Of a stretch of DNA of 32,605 nucleotides, positions 19,501 to 26,870 are shown piece after piece (position 1 is the stretch's first letter; the number at the start of each line of letters is the position of its first letter). The translations under genes were made by a program, and so were the position numbers. Source of the stretch: Oscillatoriales cyanobacterium RM2_1_1 (GTDB lineage Bacteria; Cyanobacteriota; Cyanobacteriia; Cyanobacteriales; Microcoleaceae); the NCBI GenBank assembly GCA_012033335.1, contig JAAURB010000061.1, positions 1-32,605 on the forward strand, in the 5' to 3' direction. The notes beneath the pieces are model-generated. The model worked only from the letters and a program-made list of their open reading frames with translations, was not told where the DNA came from and ran no database searches.

Positions 19501-19555
19501 GTAAATATATGTGTGTAAATAATTTTGTAAATAATTATTTATGACATTATTTATG
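19501..19555 (+). promoter_or_regulatory. array of TAAATAAT half-sites upstream of RHH gene
   Basis: GTAAATAATT occurs at 19515 and 19527 and a related GTAAATAT at 19501. The inverse ATTATTTATG occurs at 19534 and 19546. The two direct and two inverted copies are each spaced exactly 12 bp, and their centre is a palindrome AAATAATTATTT (19529-19540). Such phased half-sites are typical operators for ribbon-helix-helix proteins, and one is encoded 57 bases downstream. Binding is inferred. Confidence 0.5.
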
Positions 19556-19611
19556 ATGTTTTGGCTGGACAAGATTAGTTTATACAGATTTATTCATGAG
19601 GATTTGGCTCT

Positions 19612-19839
19612 ATGAGTAGTGGTGATTCTTCAGCGTCCCAAGCTGCCAATAAGGTTGAGTTTTCTGTACAAATTGACTCAGAATTACTCGATCAGGTTCA
19701 ACATCTCACCAACGACCCCAGTAAGGTATTTGAAGCGGCGTTGAGACAATGGCTGAGGGGCGATCGCCCAGAGGATGAGCTGGCTCTAACTCTGCGGCGT
19801 AATCCTCCGATTCCTCCCCGGGGAGAATGGAACGATTGA
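19612..19839 (+). CDS. CcdA-like ribbon-helix-helix protein, orphan antitoxin type
   Basis: This is a 75-residue protein. KVEFSVQIDSELLDQV (about 14-29) fits the strand and first helix of a ribbon-helix-helix domain, and SKVFEAALRQWLRGD (37-51) fits the second helix. The tail RNPPIPPRGEWND resembles the C-terminal toxin-binding tail of CcdA/VapB-like antitoxins. No CcdB, VapC or other small toxin gene is adjacent; the next gene is a kinase 188 bases on. It may be a solitary antitoxin remnant or a repurposed transcriptional regulator. GAGG ten bases before the ATG supports the start. The repeat array at 19501-19555 is a likely autoregulatory site. Confidence 0.75.
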   Translation: MSSGDSSASQAANKVEFSVQIDSELLDQVQHLTNDPSKVFEAALRQWLRGDRPEDELALTLRRNPPIPPRGEWND

Positions 19840-20027
19840 TTTCTTTTACCTCATTTCTGATGAGGTGGTTTGAAAAGTGCCATTTGTTATGGTTGGGTGC
19901 GATTTTAGGACAGAGTCAAACTGCGGAGAGGTTTATTCTATCGTTTGAAAAATTCAATAGGAAAGTATCCTTGTCTGACTTTTCAACCATCCTTTAAGCA
20001 ACTGTTACAATTAAACCCAGTTTTCAA

Positions 20028-21866
20028 ATGCAGACCCCGATGAGCTTGAGTGTAGATCTTCAGCTAGCAGGTTTAATGGCTGACGACATTTGGCGAAATT
20101 TAGGGATCGATTTAGTTTTTATCCAGGATGGATTTGGTCAATACCTGGCATTTTACTGGCAAAGGAGCGATCGCTACCCTTTGCCCGTTGATCAGATTGT
20201 TGGTCATCTGGCCAGTGAAACGTTTGGGCCGATTTTAATTGATCCCTATATGGAGAGAATTCGGCGTGTCATCGAAACGAGAACGCCGGAGCAATTTAGC
20301 TATCCCTTTTGTTATGGCGATTCCTGTATTCCCTTGGAGTTGATTGTCAATCCAGTCCTCAAGTCGGAGACATCCAATCAGGTACTAATCTTTGGACGAC
20401 TGCTGGAATCCCCGGAGGCCAATGCAGAAATTGATTTAGAAGAGATCGTTGCCTATCGATCCCTACCCTCCAATTTTGACGTTCAGCAAAAAATGCTGGT
20501 TCAGATTGCTGGAACCATTGGTCGAACTGTTCCCCCCAGTTCGCAGATTTATCAAACCCTGCTGAGTCAGATTTCTCAGAAAATCCGTCGTACCCTTGAC
20601 CTCAAACAAATCTGGCAACAGACCGTTAATAGCCTGGGTCAGGTATTGGGGGTGAGTCGCTGTATTATTTGTCCCTACAACTACAATCTAGATCAACCCT
20701 ATTCCATCGCTTCTCGGTCGGTTCAGGTCGTGGCTGAGCATCGCCAGGAATCCTATGAGATGATGTTGGGATTAGAATTGCGGATTGACCAGGAGTTGGG
20801 ATGGGCTAAAGCGTTGACTACCCTGGAGCCTGTGGCGGTGGAACAAACGTCTCAGCACCACAATCCTCCCTACGGCTGCCATTCTGTATTGGTGATTGCC
20901 ACAGCCTATCTGGATCAGCCCAACAGCATTATTTCCCTGCATCAGTGCGATCGCTATCGCCAGTGGACTCTGGCTGAAATTGATTTTATTCGGGAACTGG
21001 CCACCCATGTCGGAACGGCGATCGCCCATGCGACTCTCTATCAGAAGCTCGAAGAAGCCCGGGCTGAAGCCGTTGCCCTCTCTCGGCTCAAAAGCGAGTT
21101 TCTTGCCAATACGTCCCATGAATTGAGGACTCCTTTGAATGGGATTATCGGATTCTTGAAGTTAGTGCTAGATGGCATGGTAGATGATCCTGATGAAGAG
21201 CAGGAGTTTATTCTAGAAGCCCATCGCTCGGCCCTGCACCTGTTGAATTTGATTAATGATGTCCTCGATATTGCCAAGATTGAAGCGGGCAAGATGGAAA
21301 TTGAGCTGGTTCTAGTCAAAGCCAGTGAGCTCCTGGTAGAAGTCGAGCAATTTATTCGACCCCAAATTCAACAGAAAGGCTTAAATTTTACCGTTCAACA
21401 GCATGGTTTTGATCCTGAAAAATTGATTGTTTATGCCAACTATCAACGGCTGCTACAGGTGATGCTGAATCTGGTGGGAAATGCAATCAAGTTCACCCAT
21501 GAGGGGGGGGTCAGTATCAGCCTGGAAATTATTCAGGAAGTCGTCACCGTTCATCAGCAAGAATTTCCAGGTTTGGTAGAATTTCGGGTAACGGACACCG
21601 GAATTGGTGTGCCAATTGAAAAACAAGACCGCCTCTTTAAAGCATTTTCTCAAGTGGATTCAGGTTATACCCGCCAGTATGGAGGGACTGGATTGGGATT
21701 GGTGATCTCTCAAAAACTAGTTCAGGCCATGGGGGGGACAGTCAAGTTTTATAGTTTAGGGGAGGGTTTGGGCTCAACGGTGACTTTTACGGTTCCCCTT
21801 TATCAAGACCCGGAAACCCTTGATTCAGATTCTGCGGCGGCTCTGCTGAATCGGCTCTCAAACTAA
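20028..21866 (+). CDS. GAF-domain sensor histidine kinase
   Basis: This 612-residue protein is soluble: no membrane segment is visible. The N-terminal ~150 residues look like a PAS-type sensory region. A GAF domain follows at about 175-335 (ending IISLHQCDRYRQW...EIDFIRELATHVGTAIAHATLY). The HisKA domain has SEFLANTSHELRTPLNG with phosphoacceptor H364. The ATPase domain has LNLVGNAIKFT, VTDTGIGVP and GGTGLGLVISQKLV. There is no receiver domain and no adjacent regulator, so the partner is unknown. The GAF domain lacks the usual bilin-binding Cys position of cyanobacteriochromes, so a light-sensing role is not supported. The gene ends 3 bases before folK and heads the downstream cluster. Confidence 0.9.
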   Translation: MQTPMSLSVDLQLAGLMADDIWRNLGIDLVFIQDGFGQYLAFYWQRSDRYPLPVDQIVGHLASETFGPILIDPYMERIRRVIETRTPEQFSYPFCYGDSCIPLELIVNPVLKSETSNQVLIFGRLLESPEANAEIDLEEIVAYRSLPSNFDVQQKMLVQIAGTIGRTVPPSSQIYQTLLSQISQKIRRTLDLKQIWQQTVNSLGQVLGVSRCIICPYNYNLDQPYSIASRSVQVVAEHRQESYEMMLGLELRIDQELGWAKALTTLEPVAVEQTSQHHNPPYGCHSVLVIATAYLDQPNSIISLHQCDRYRQWTLAEIDFIRELATHVGTAIAHATLYQKLEEARAEAVALSRLKSEFLANTSHELRTPLNGIIGFLKLVLDGMVDDPDEEQEFILEAHRSALHLLNLINDVLDIAKIEAGKMEIELVLVKASELLVEVEQFIRPQIQQKGLNFTVQQHGFDPEKLIVYANYQRLLQVMLNLVGNAIKFTHEGGVSISLEIIQEVVTVHQQEFPGLVEFRVTDTGIGVPIEKQDRLFKAFSQVDSGYTRQYGGTGLGLVISQKLVQAMGGTVKFYSLGEGLGSTVTFTVPLYQDPETLDSDSAAALLNRLSN

Positions 21867-21869
21867 CCC

Positions 21870-22352
21870 ATGACTGCATCTAAGCCTGTAGCCAAGCCTG
21901 GATCTAAACTAGCGGCGATCGCCCTAGGCAGCAACCTGGGAGACTCCCTGACCATTATCCAGTCAGCCCTCGATCTCCTGAACTATACGCCGAACGTGAC
22001 AGTTCAGTCCCACTCCCACTGGTATCAGACCATTCCCATCGGCCCACCTCAGCCTGATTACATCAATGGATGCGCCATCCTCGACGTTCAGACCGATGCT
22101 GTGAGCCTGTTAGAAATCCTGCTGGGGATAGAGCAACAGTTTGGCCGGATCCGTCAAGCACGGTGGGGGCCGAGGACTCTAGATCTGGATTTACTGCTGC
22201 TGGAGGATTTGAGATTGACTACTCCCTTCCTGGAAATTCCCCATCCGCGAATGCGAGACCGGGCCTTTGTGCTAATTCCTTTAGCTGAAATTGCCCCCCA
22301 TTGGATTGATCCCGTCACTGGAAAAACCATTGCTCAACTGGCTCAATGGTAG
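21870..22352 (+). CDS. folK: 2-amino-4-hydroxy-6-hydroxymethyldihydropteridine pyrophosphokinase (HPPK)
   Basis: HPPK transfers pyrophosphate from ATP to hydroxymethyl-dihydropterin in folate synthesis. The 160-residue protein shows the family core ALGSNLGD near the start, WYQTIPIG, and the signature RWGPRTLDLDLLLL, followed by PHPRMRDRAFVLIPLAEIAP. It begins 3 bases after the kinase stop and ends 13 bases before the NUDIX gene, so it sits in the middle of a tight transcription unit. Confidence 0.95.
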   Translation: MTASKPVAKPGSKLAAIALGSNLGDSLTIIQSALDLLNYTPNVTVQSHSHWYQTIPIGPPQPDYINGCAILDVQTDAVSLLEILLGIEQQFGRIRQARWGPRTLDLDLLLLEDLRLTTPFLEIPHPRMRDRAFVLIPLAEIAPHWIDPVTGKTIAQLAQW

Positions 22353-22365
22353 ACTGTTCAGGAAT

Positions 22366-22953
22366 ATGGCAACTTCAGTATTAGTCCCATCAGAATTAAA
22401 TTCTATGCAGCCCGGCTCCGAACCCCCAGAAATTCTAGAACAGCGTTTATTTTATCGTGGACGCAAATTCAACTTCGATGTCCATCGCCTGCGATTGCCC
22501 AATGGGGCTGAGGGCGACTGGGAATGTATTCGCCATCCGGGAGGGGCTCTGGTGGTGCCGGTGACCCCCGAAGGCAAGTTAGTATTGGTGGAGCAATACC
22601 GGTTTGCAGTGGCGGGGCGAACCCTGGAGTTTCCGGCGGGCACGATTGAACCCGATGAAGATCCACTCCAGACCATTCAACGAGAAATTGAAGAAGAAAC
22701 GGGCTATCGAGGTCATACCTGGCGCAAACTTGGACAGTTCATTCTGGCTCCGGGGTATTCCGATGAAGTCATCTATGGGTTCCTGGCCCAAGATTTAGAA
22801 AAACTGGAAAAACCCCCAGCCCAGGACTACGATGAAGATATTGCGGTAGTGCTGATGACCCCCGGAGAGCTAGAGCAAGCGATTCTAGACGGGGAACCGG
22901 TGGATGCTAAGTCGATTTCAAGTTTTTTACTCGCTAAACCTTTTTTATCATGA
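22366..22953 (+). CDS. NUDIX hydrolase, ADP-ribose pyrophosphatase type
   Basis: The NUDIX box is complete: G-x5-E-x7-REIEEETGY within GTIEPDEDPLQTIQREIEEE. These residues bind the catalytic metal ions. The preceding VPVTPEGKLVLVEQYRF and EFPAG resemble ADP-ribose pyrophosphatases (NudF group), which cleave ADP-ribose to AMP and ribose 5-phosphate. The ATG at 22366 (195 residues) has CAGGA just upstream. A longer frame from 22291 overlaps folK and adds an atypical N-terminus. The stop TGA overlaps the ATG of the P450 gene (ATGA), indicating translational coupling. Confidence 0.9.
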   Translation: MATSVLVPSELNSMQPGSEPPEILEQRLFYRGRKFNFDVHRLRLPNGAEGDWECIRHPGGALVVPVTPEGKLVLVEQYRFAVAGRTLEFPAGTIEPDEDPLQTIQREIEEETGYRGHTWRKLGQFILAPGYSDEVIYGFLAQDLEKLEKPPAQDYDEDIAVVLMTPGELEQAILDGEPVDAKSISSFLLAKPFLS

Positions 22954-24367
22954 CAGCCATTCCAAAACCTCAAACTCCAGCCTTGATTCAAACTCTTCAG
23001 TGGGTCTTTGATCCCCTGGGATATATGGAAAAAACTTTCAACGGTTTGGGGATTTCTTTCAGGGGGAAGTCTCCCCGGTTAACCCGGAACCACTGATTTT
23101 TGTCAATCATCCTGAGGCGATGCAATATCTCTTCACCCATGACAACACGGCGGAACTCACCGCTCCGGGGGAAGTCAACACCCTGGTCAAACCCTTGCTG
23201 GGGGAAAATTCCTTAATTCTCTTGAGTGGCAAACAGCATCGGCGGCAGCGACAGTTGTTGCTCCCCCCCTTTCATGGAGAACGAATGAAGGCTTATGGGG
23301 AGTTGATCTGGCGGATTGCCCATGAAGTCATGCAGGAGATTCCCATGGGAGCGGGCTTGATGGCCCGGGAGGCCATGCAAAAAATCACCATGCGGGTGAT
23401 TCTCCAGGCGGTATTTGGTCTGCATCAGGGCGATCGCTATCGTCGTTTGGAAGTGTTACTGGCAGAGCGATTAAATCTGGTGAGTAGTCCCCTGACCTCG
23501 ATTTTTATTTTTTTTCCCTGGCTCATGGTTGACCTGGGGCCTCAGAGTATTGGAGGACGGGTGCGCCGTTTGGTGGAGGAGACGGATCAGTTAATTTATG
23601 CTGAGATCCAGGAACGTCGCGCCAACCTCGATCCAGATCGGACGGATGTGCTATCTCTGTTACTCAGTGCCCGGGATCCACAGGGGGAAGGGCTCACCGA
23701 TGAGGAACTCCACGATGAACTGATGACTTTACTGGTGGCGGGTCATGAGACGACTGCAACAGCTCTGGCCTGGGCTTTGTACTGGATTCATTGCCTGCCG
23801 GAAGTGCAGCAAAAATTGCTGGCGGAGTTGGCACCCTGGGGCCATAGTTCAGATTTAACGAGTTCAGATTTAACGGGTTCAGATTTAACGATGATTTCTC
23901 GATTGCCCTATTTAAATGCTGTCTGCAATGAAACCCTGCGGATTTATCCTGTGGCAATGGTGACGCTGCCTCGCCGGGTCGAAAAACCCATATCCCTCCT
24001 CGGCTACGACCTGGAAGTCGGATCGTTATTGCTGGGTTGTATTTATTTGATTCATCACCGGCAGGAACTTTATCCCGACTCCAAACAATTCCGCCCAAAA
24101 CGCTTCCTGGAACAGCAATTTTCTCCGGGGGAATTTTTGCCCTTTGGAGGAGGGGTACGCCGTTGTATTGGCTCAGCCCTGGCTATGTATGAGATGACCC
24201 TGATTTTAAGCGTAGTTTTAGGGAATTACGAGCTGGAACTGATTGAAACCAAGCCAGTCCAACCTAAACGTCGAGGCGGAACCCTGGCCCCTGGTGGCGA
24301 CATTCGGTTCAGAAAAGTCAGTAATCGTCTCCAGTTCAGGCAGGATAAAGCCTGGGCGACAAATTAG
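22950..24367 (+). pseudogene. cytochrome P450 (CYP110-like), frameshifted near the N-terminus
   Basis: P450s are heme monooxygenases; cyanobacterial CYP110 members act on fatty acids or terpenoids. The ATG at 22950 overlaps the NUDIX stop and gives MTAIPKPQTPALIQTLQWVF, then DPLGYMEK, and stops at 23094. From the A6 run at 23029-23034 the -1 frame continues perfectly as NFQRFGDFFQGEV and on into the main body. That body has LLGENSLILLSGKQHRRQRQ, the I-helix AGHETTATA, ETLRIYP (ExxR) and the heme loop FLPFGGGVRRCIGSA with the axial Cys. Adding one A gives a normal 472-residue enzyme. If the break is real, translation could only restart around 23120 and would lack the N-terminal 56 or so residues. 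A 15-bp triple tandem repeat encodes SDLT units near 23846-23890. Confidence 0.85.
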
Positions 24368-24774
24368 ACGATATTCTTAGCTCGAAAGAACTGAATCATT
24401 TGTTGATCTTCTCCCCGAATATGATGAATCATCCAGTCCGTTAGCACTGAGGTGACCTTATGGGGAAAGGCTTCTGTGCCTTGATCTAGCTTGTTGAGTA
24501 AGCTTTTGACCTTGGCGCAGAGGGCTTTGTGGATCTGGCGATGGATTTCATAGTTGAAATAATCCTGTTCTAGCATCAATGATTCTTCCAGGTCGAAATG
24601 TTCGATGGCTTGTTGATGAAATGCTTCGAGTTGAGTCCGAATCAGTGCTTGATTTTGAGAATTTTTCAGGATCTCAGCGTGGATTTGGTTGACAATTTTA
24701 AACAGGGTCTGATGTTGAATGTCAATGATTTCGTACCCAGTGCAGTATTCATCTCGCCATTGTGCGATCGCCAT
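24364..24774 (-). CDS. bacteriohemerythrin
   Basis: This non-heme diiron oxygen-binding four-helix protein has 136 residues. The iron ligands are all visible: H21 (QHQTLF), H59 and E63 (HFDLE), H78 and H82 (HRQIH), then H118 and D123 (HIRGED). The N-terminal AQWRDEYCTGYEIIDIQHQ is the standard family opening, so I chose the ATG at 24774. In-frame ATGs at 24789 and 24798 would add 5-8 residues, and none has a strong ribosome binding site. Its 3' end converges with and overlaps the P450 stop codon by 4 bases. Roles range from oxygen storage to oxygen or redox sensing. Confidence 0.92.
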   Translation of the reverse strand: MAIAQWRDEYCTGYEIIDIQHQTLFKIVNQIHAEILKNSQNQALIRTQLEAFHQQAIEHFDLEESLMLEQDYFNYEIHRQIHKALCAKVKSLLNKLDQGTEAFPHKVTSVLTDWMIHHIRGEDQQMIQFFRAKNIV

Positions 24775-24819
24775 AACTTCTCTTTCCATGAGTCCCATTC
24801 AATCTGGCAAATCTAGTGA

Positions 24820-24903
24820 TTTTCAATCCTGTAAAGTACAAATTTGGCGGGTGGCGGCGTACCTCACACCCGCCAGACTTCAGCAACCTGAGAAACGCTG
24901 CAA
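24820..24903 (+). repeat. dispersed hairpin repeat, copy C
   Basis: This is an 84-bp copy of the family described at 10697, beginning TTTTCAATC and ending AGAAACGCTGCAA. Its core forms a perfect 9-bp stem TGGCGGGTG/CACCCGCCA around a 13-base loop. The bases differ from the other copies but keep the pairing. It lies between the hemerythrin start and the stop of the gene at 24929. Confidence 0.75.
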
Positions 24904-24928
24904 GACCTGAAAAATCCCATTCCCAGCC

Positions 24929-25375
24929 CTACTGTTGACCCATATATTGAGTTCTGGGAGGTTTGGCTTCCTCAGGGGTCAGCTCTTCTTCCCCTAGCCA
25001 GACAATTGGGCGTTGAGCTGGATCGACCTGGTTACTCTGCTCCTGCATGATGCTTTTTGATTGTTGGGGATCAAAATAACGATTGAAGTGATTTTTTTCC
25101 TGATCCACTCGTTCCTGAGTCAGTTTAACTTCGGTTTGAATCTGATTAAACCGATCATGGGCCAGGCGTTGTTGGGGTAGGATTTGAACTAAAGCTGAAG
25201 CTGCACAAATCGAAAGTAAACCGTTGGCAACCAACTTGATACTCATTTCTAAGGCAGCCGACCTGGTTCGTTGTTGAGTTCGCTGAAGCTGATGCTTTCG
25301 CGCAGATCTGCGGGTAGAGTGGCGAAGGGCTTTTGGGGAAGTTTGAGAGACAAATTCAGGTTGAACCGCGTGCAT
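24929..25375 (-). CDS. single-pass membrane protein of unknown function
   Basis: I do not recognise a family. The 148-residue protein has a very basic, Arg/Gln-rich N-terminus (residues 18-40), one membrane segment (about 46-66, KLVANGLLSICAASALVQIL), then a charged helical stretch likely to form a coiled coil (70-100), and an acidic tail with RPIVWLGEEELTPEE. By the positive-inside rule the short basic end is cytoplasmic and the coil is outside. This layout resembles small divisome proteins of the FtsL/FtsB type, but no sequence motif supports that. It could be co-transcribed with the hemerythrin gene. Confidence 0.7.
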   Translation of the reverse strand: MHAVQPEFVSQTSPKALRHSTRRSARKHQLQRTQQRTRSAALEMSIKLVANGLLSICAASALVQILPQQRLAHDRFNQIQTEVKLTQERVDQEKNHFNRYFDPQQSKSIMQEQSNQVDPAQRPIVWLGEEELTPEEAKPPRTQYMGQQ

Positions 25376-25762
25376 AGCTTTTTTCTACTGAAGCAAAAGA
25401 TATCTGTCTAAAGTGACACTATCATAACTCGAAGAGTAGTGAAATCAGGGATAAAATTTTAAATTGAAGGTTAAGAATGAGACCAGGATTAAATCTCATT
25501 TATGGCTACAAGTCATGGCTGCAAAGTTTGCTTTTTTCAGCAATTCAGCATTGAATGGCATGGGGTTGATCAGAGTTAGTTTAGCGTTTTTGGGAGCACA
25601 AGCCTGAGCATCACGCATCCCCAACCAAAAATCTCCCCAGGGTGATTGGGGAGATGGTCGAGATGGCTCAGATTTCCCTAGAACCGAATCACGAGTTGAT
25701 TTCGAGGAAACTGTGTCAATAGCCTCAATATTCTATTCAACAATCCTGCTGATAGAGCGCAG
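25376..25762. other. intergenic region downstream of HU gene
   Basis: No gene is seen. The region contains the probable HU terminator at 25631-25655 and the upstream region of the leftward membrane-protein gene. ORFs here on the plus strand are the antisense of HU. Confidence 0.4.
25631..25655 (-). terminator. probable terminator of HU gene
   Basis: A perfect 9-bp stem ATCTCCCCA/TGGGGAGAT with a 7-base loop is followed on the minus strand by TTTT. It lies 108 bases past the HU stop codon. Confidence 0.6.
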
Positions 25763-26062
25763 CTATGCCGCATCTTCGTCAGCATCCTTGTCAGCAACCA
25801 TCTCCTTGAATGCTTTACCCGCAGAGAAGGCGGGAACTGTTGTGGCCGGAATTGTCATCGGCTCTCTAGTGCTGGGATTACGGCCCTCCCGTTCTTTGCG
25901 ATGTCTGGCCTCAAAGGAACCAAAACCAACAAGAGTCACTTTGTCCCCACTAGCGACTGCCTCCATGATGCACTCACAGATCGCTGAAATAATTGCATCT
26001 GCTTGCTTTTTAGTTACGCCTGCCTTATAAGCAGTTTCTTGAACAAGTTGTTCTTTGTTCAT
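25763..26062 (-). CDS. HU-family DNA-binding protein
   Basis: This histone-like nucleoid protein of 99 residues bends and compacts DNA as a dimer. It has the standard N-terminus MNKEQLVQETAYKAGVTKKQ, the GDKVTLVGFGSFEARHRKER core, and the beta-arm GRNPSTREPMTIPATTVPAF, with the conserved Pro that intercalates. The C-terminus is extended by an acidic DKDADEDAA tail. A strong GAGGAG lies before the ATG. It is monocistronic with a hairpin terminator downstream. Confidence 0.97.
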   Translation of the reverse strand: MNKEQLVQETAYKAGVTKKQADAIISAICECIMEAVASGDKVTLVGFGSFEARHRKEREGRNPSTREPMTIPATTVPAFSAGKAFKEMVADKDADEDAA

Positions 26063-26870
26063 AATCTGTTTAATCTCCTCAAGTTGTTTCAGGTTGTTTC
26101 TAACATTGAACTGATGCTTGTTCTAGCACGAATTAAACCCTTGGGGGTAAGTCTGGCTGAACTTGGAGGGGTTTGTGAAAAATTTCAACAGGTCTTGATT
26201 GGATAGGTCAGGAATTGATCAAGTTCAAATTCTTGAAACTGATAACCCCGACTTTTTCTACCTAGATTTTCCTCAGCAAGATTTTAGCATCATAGCATCT
26301 CCAAAAGTATTCGGGTACTAAATTTCCAGGCTTATAAAAAGTTCTAAGTTCTTTGACAAGGAAAAATCTTAAATTCAGGGGGCAAATCTTAAGATTTTTT
26401 ATATCTTCTAGAATGGGTTGCTGCCTGAATTAGAGTCATAATAGGGGCTGGAGTCAGAAGCATTTCTTGAGGAAGTGTAACTCAGGACATTTCACTTCTC
26501 CTTTGAAATTGAACTCACCCTAGTGATCAGCTACCGCTTTGAAGTTGGGGAAAGAGCATTAGAGGGGAGAAATTTTTTCAATCTCTGTGAATTTTTATTG
26601 AGGATTGCCGGAGATCCCTGAATAAAATTGGGTAATATGCCCTGAGTTTTTTATAATTCCAGTTCACAATTTCAGCTCATCATTCTAGCTTCGTCAGGGC
26701 AGTACCATAGAATTTTTGCGGATATCCCAGTATATTTTTCTCAGGTCTGGTTGTTCAAGCCTGGCTCTAGATAGAGTTGCGGCTTTGGATATTTGATTTT
26801 GGCTTCTGAAGTTTTGGTGTCGTTTTTATCTCAAGTTCTCAGCGTTGAAGATTTAAGAAGATTTAAAGTA
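26063..26870. other. long intergenic region upstream of HU
   Basis: About 800 bases without a convincing gene lie between divergent HU (left) and the exported-protein gene (right). The main structure is the inverted repeat at 26362-26400. The remainder is AT-rich. A non-coding RNA cannot be excluded, but I recognise none. Confidence 0.4.
26362..26400 (+). terminator. perfect 11-bp inverted repeat with T-tract
   Basis: Arms AAAAATCTTAA (26362-26372) and TTAAGATTTTT (26389-26399) enclose 16 bases and run into TT. The right part also contains the 14-base palindrome AAATCTTAAGATTT. It could be a weak rightward terminator or a protein-binding site. No rightward gene lies just upstream. Confidence 0.4.

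Noticed and set aside
20850-20910. Cys-His pair (GCHS) in the GAF domain as a cyanobacteriochrome chromophore site
   Set aside because: The Cys lies directly before the VLVIAT strand, about ten residues later than the canonical bilin-binding Cys-His, so the match is positional chance.
25713-26030. 105-residue ORF on the plus strand
   Set aside because: It is antisense to the well supported HU gene and its translation looks like a frame shadow.
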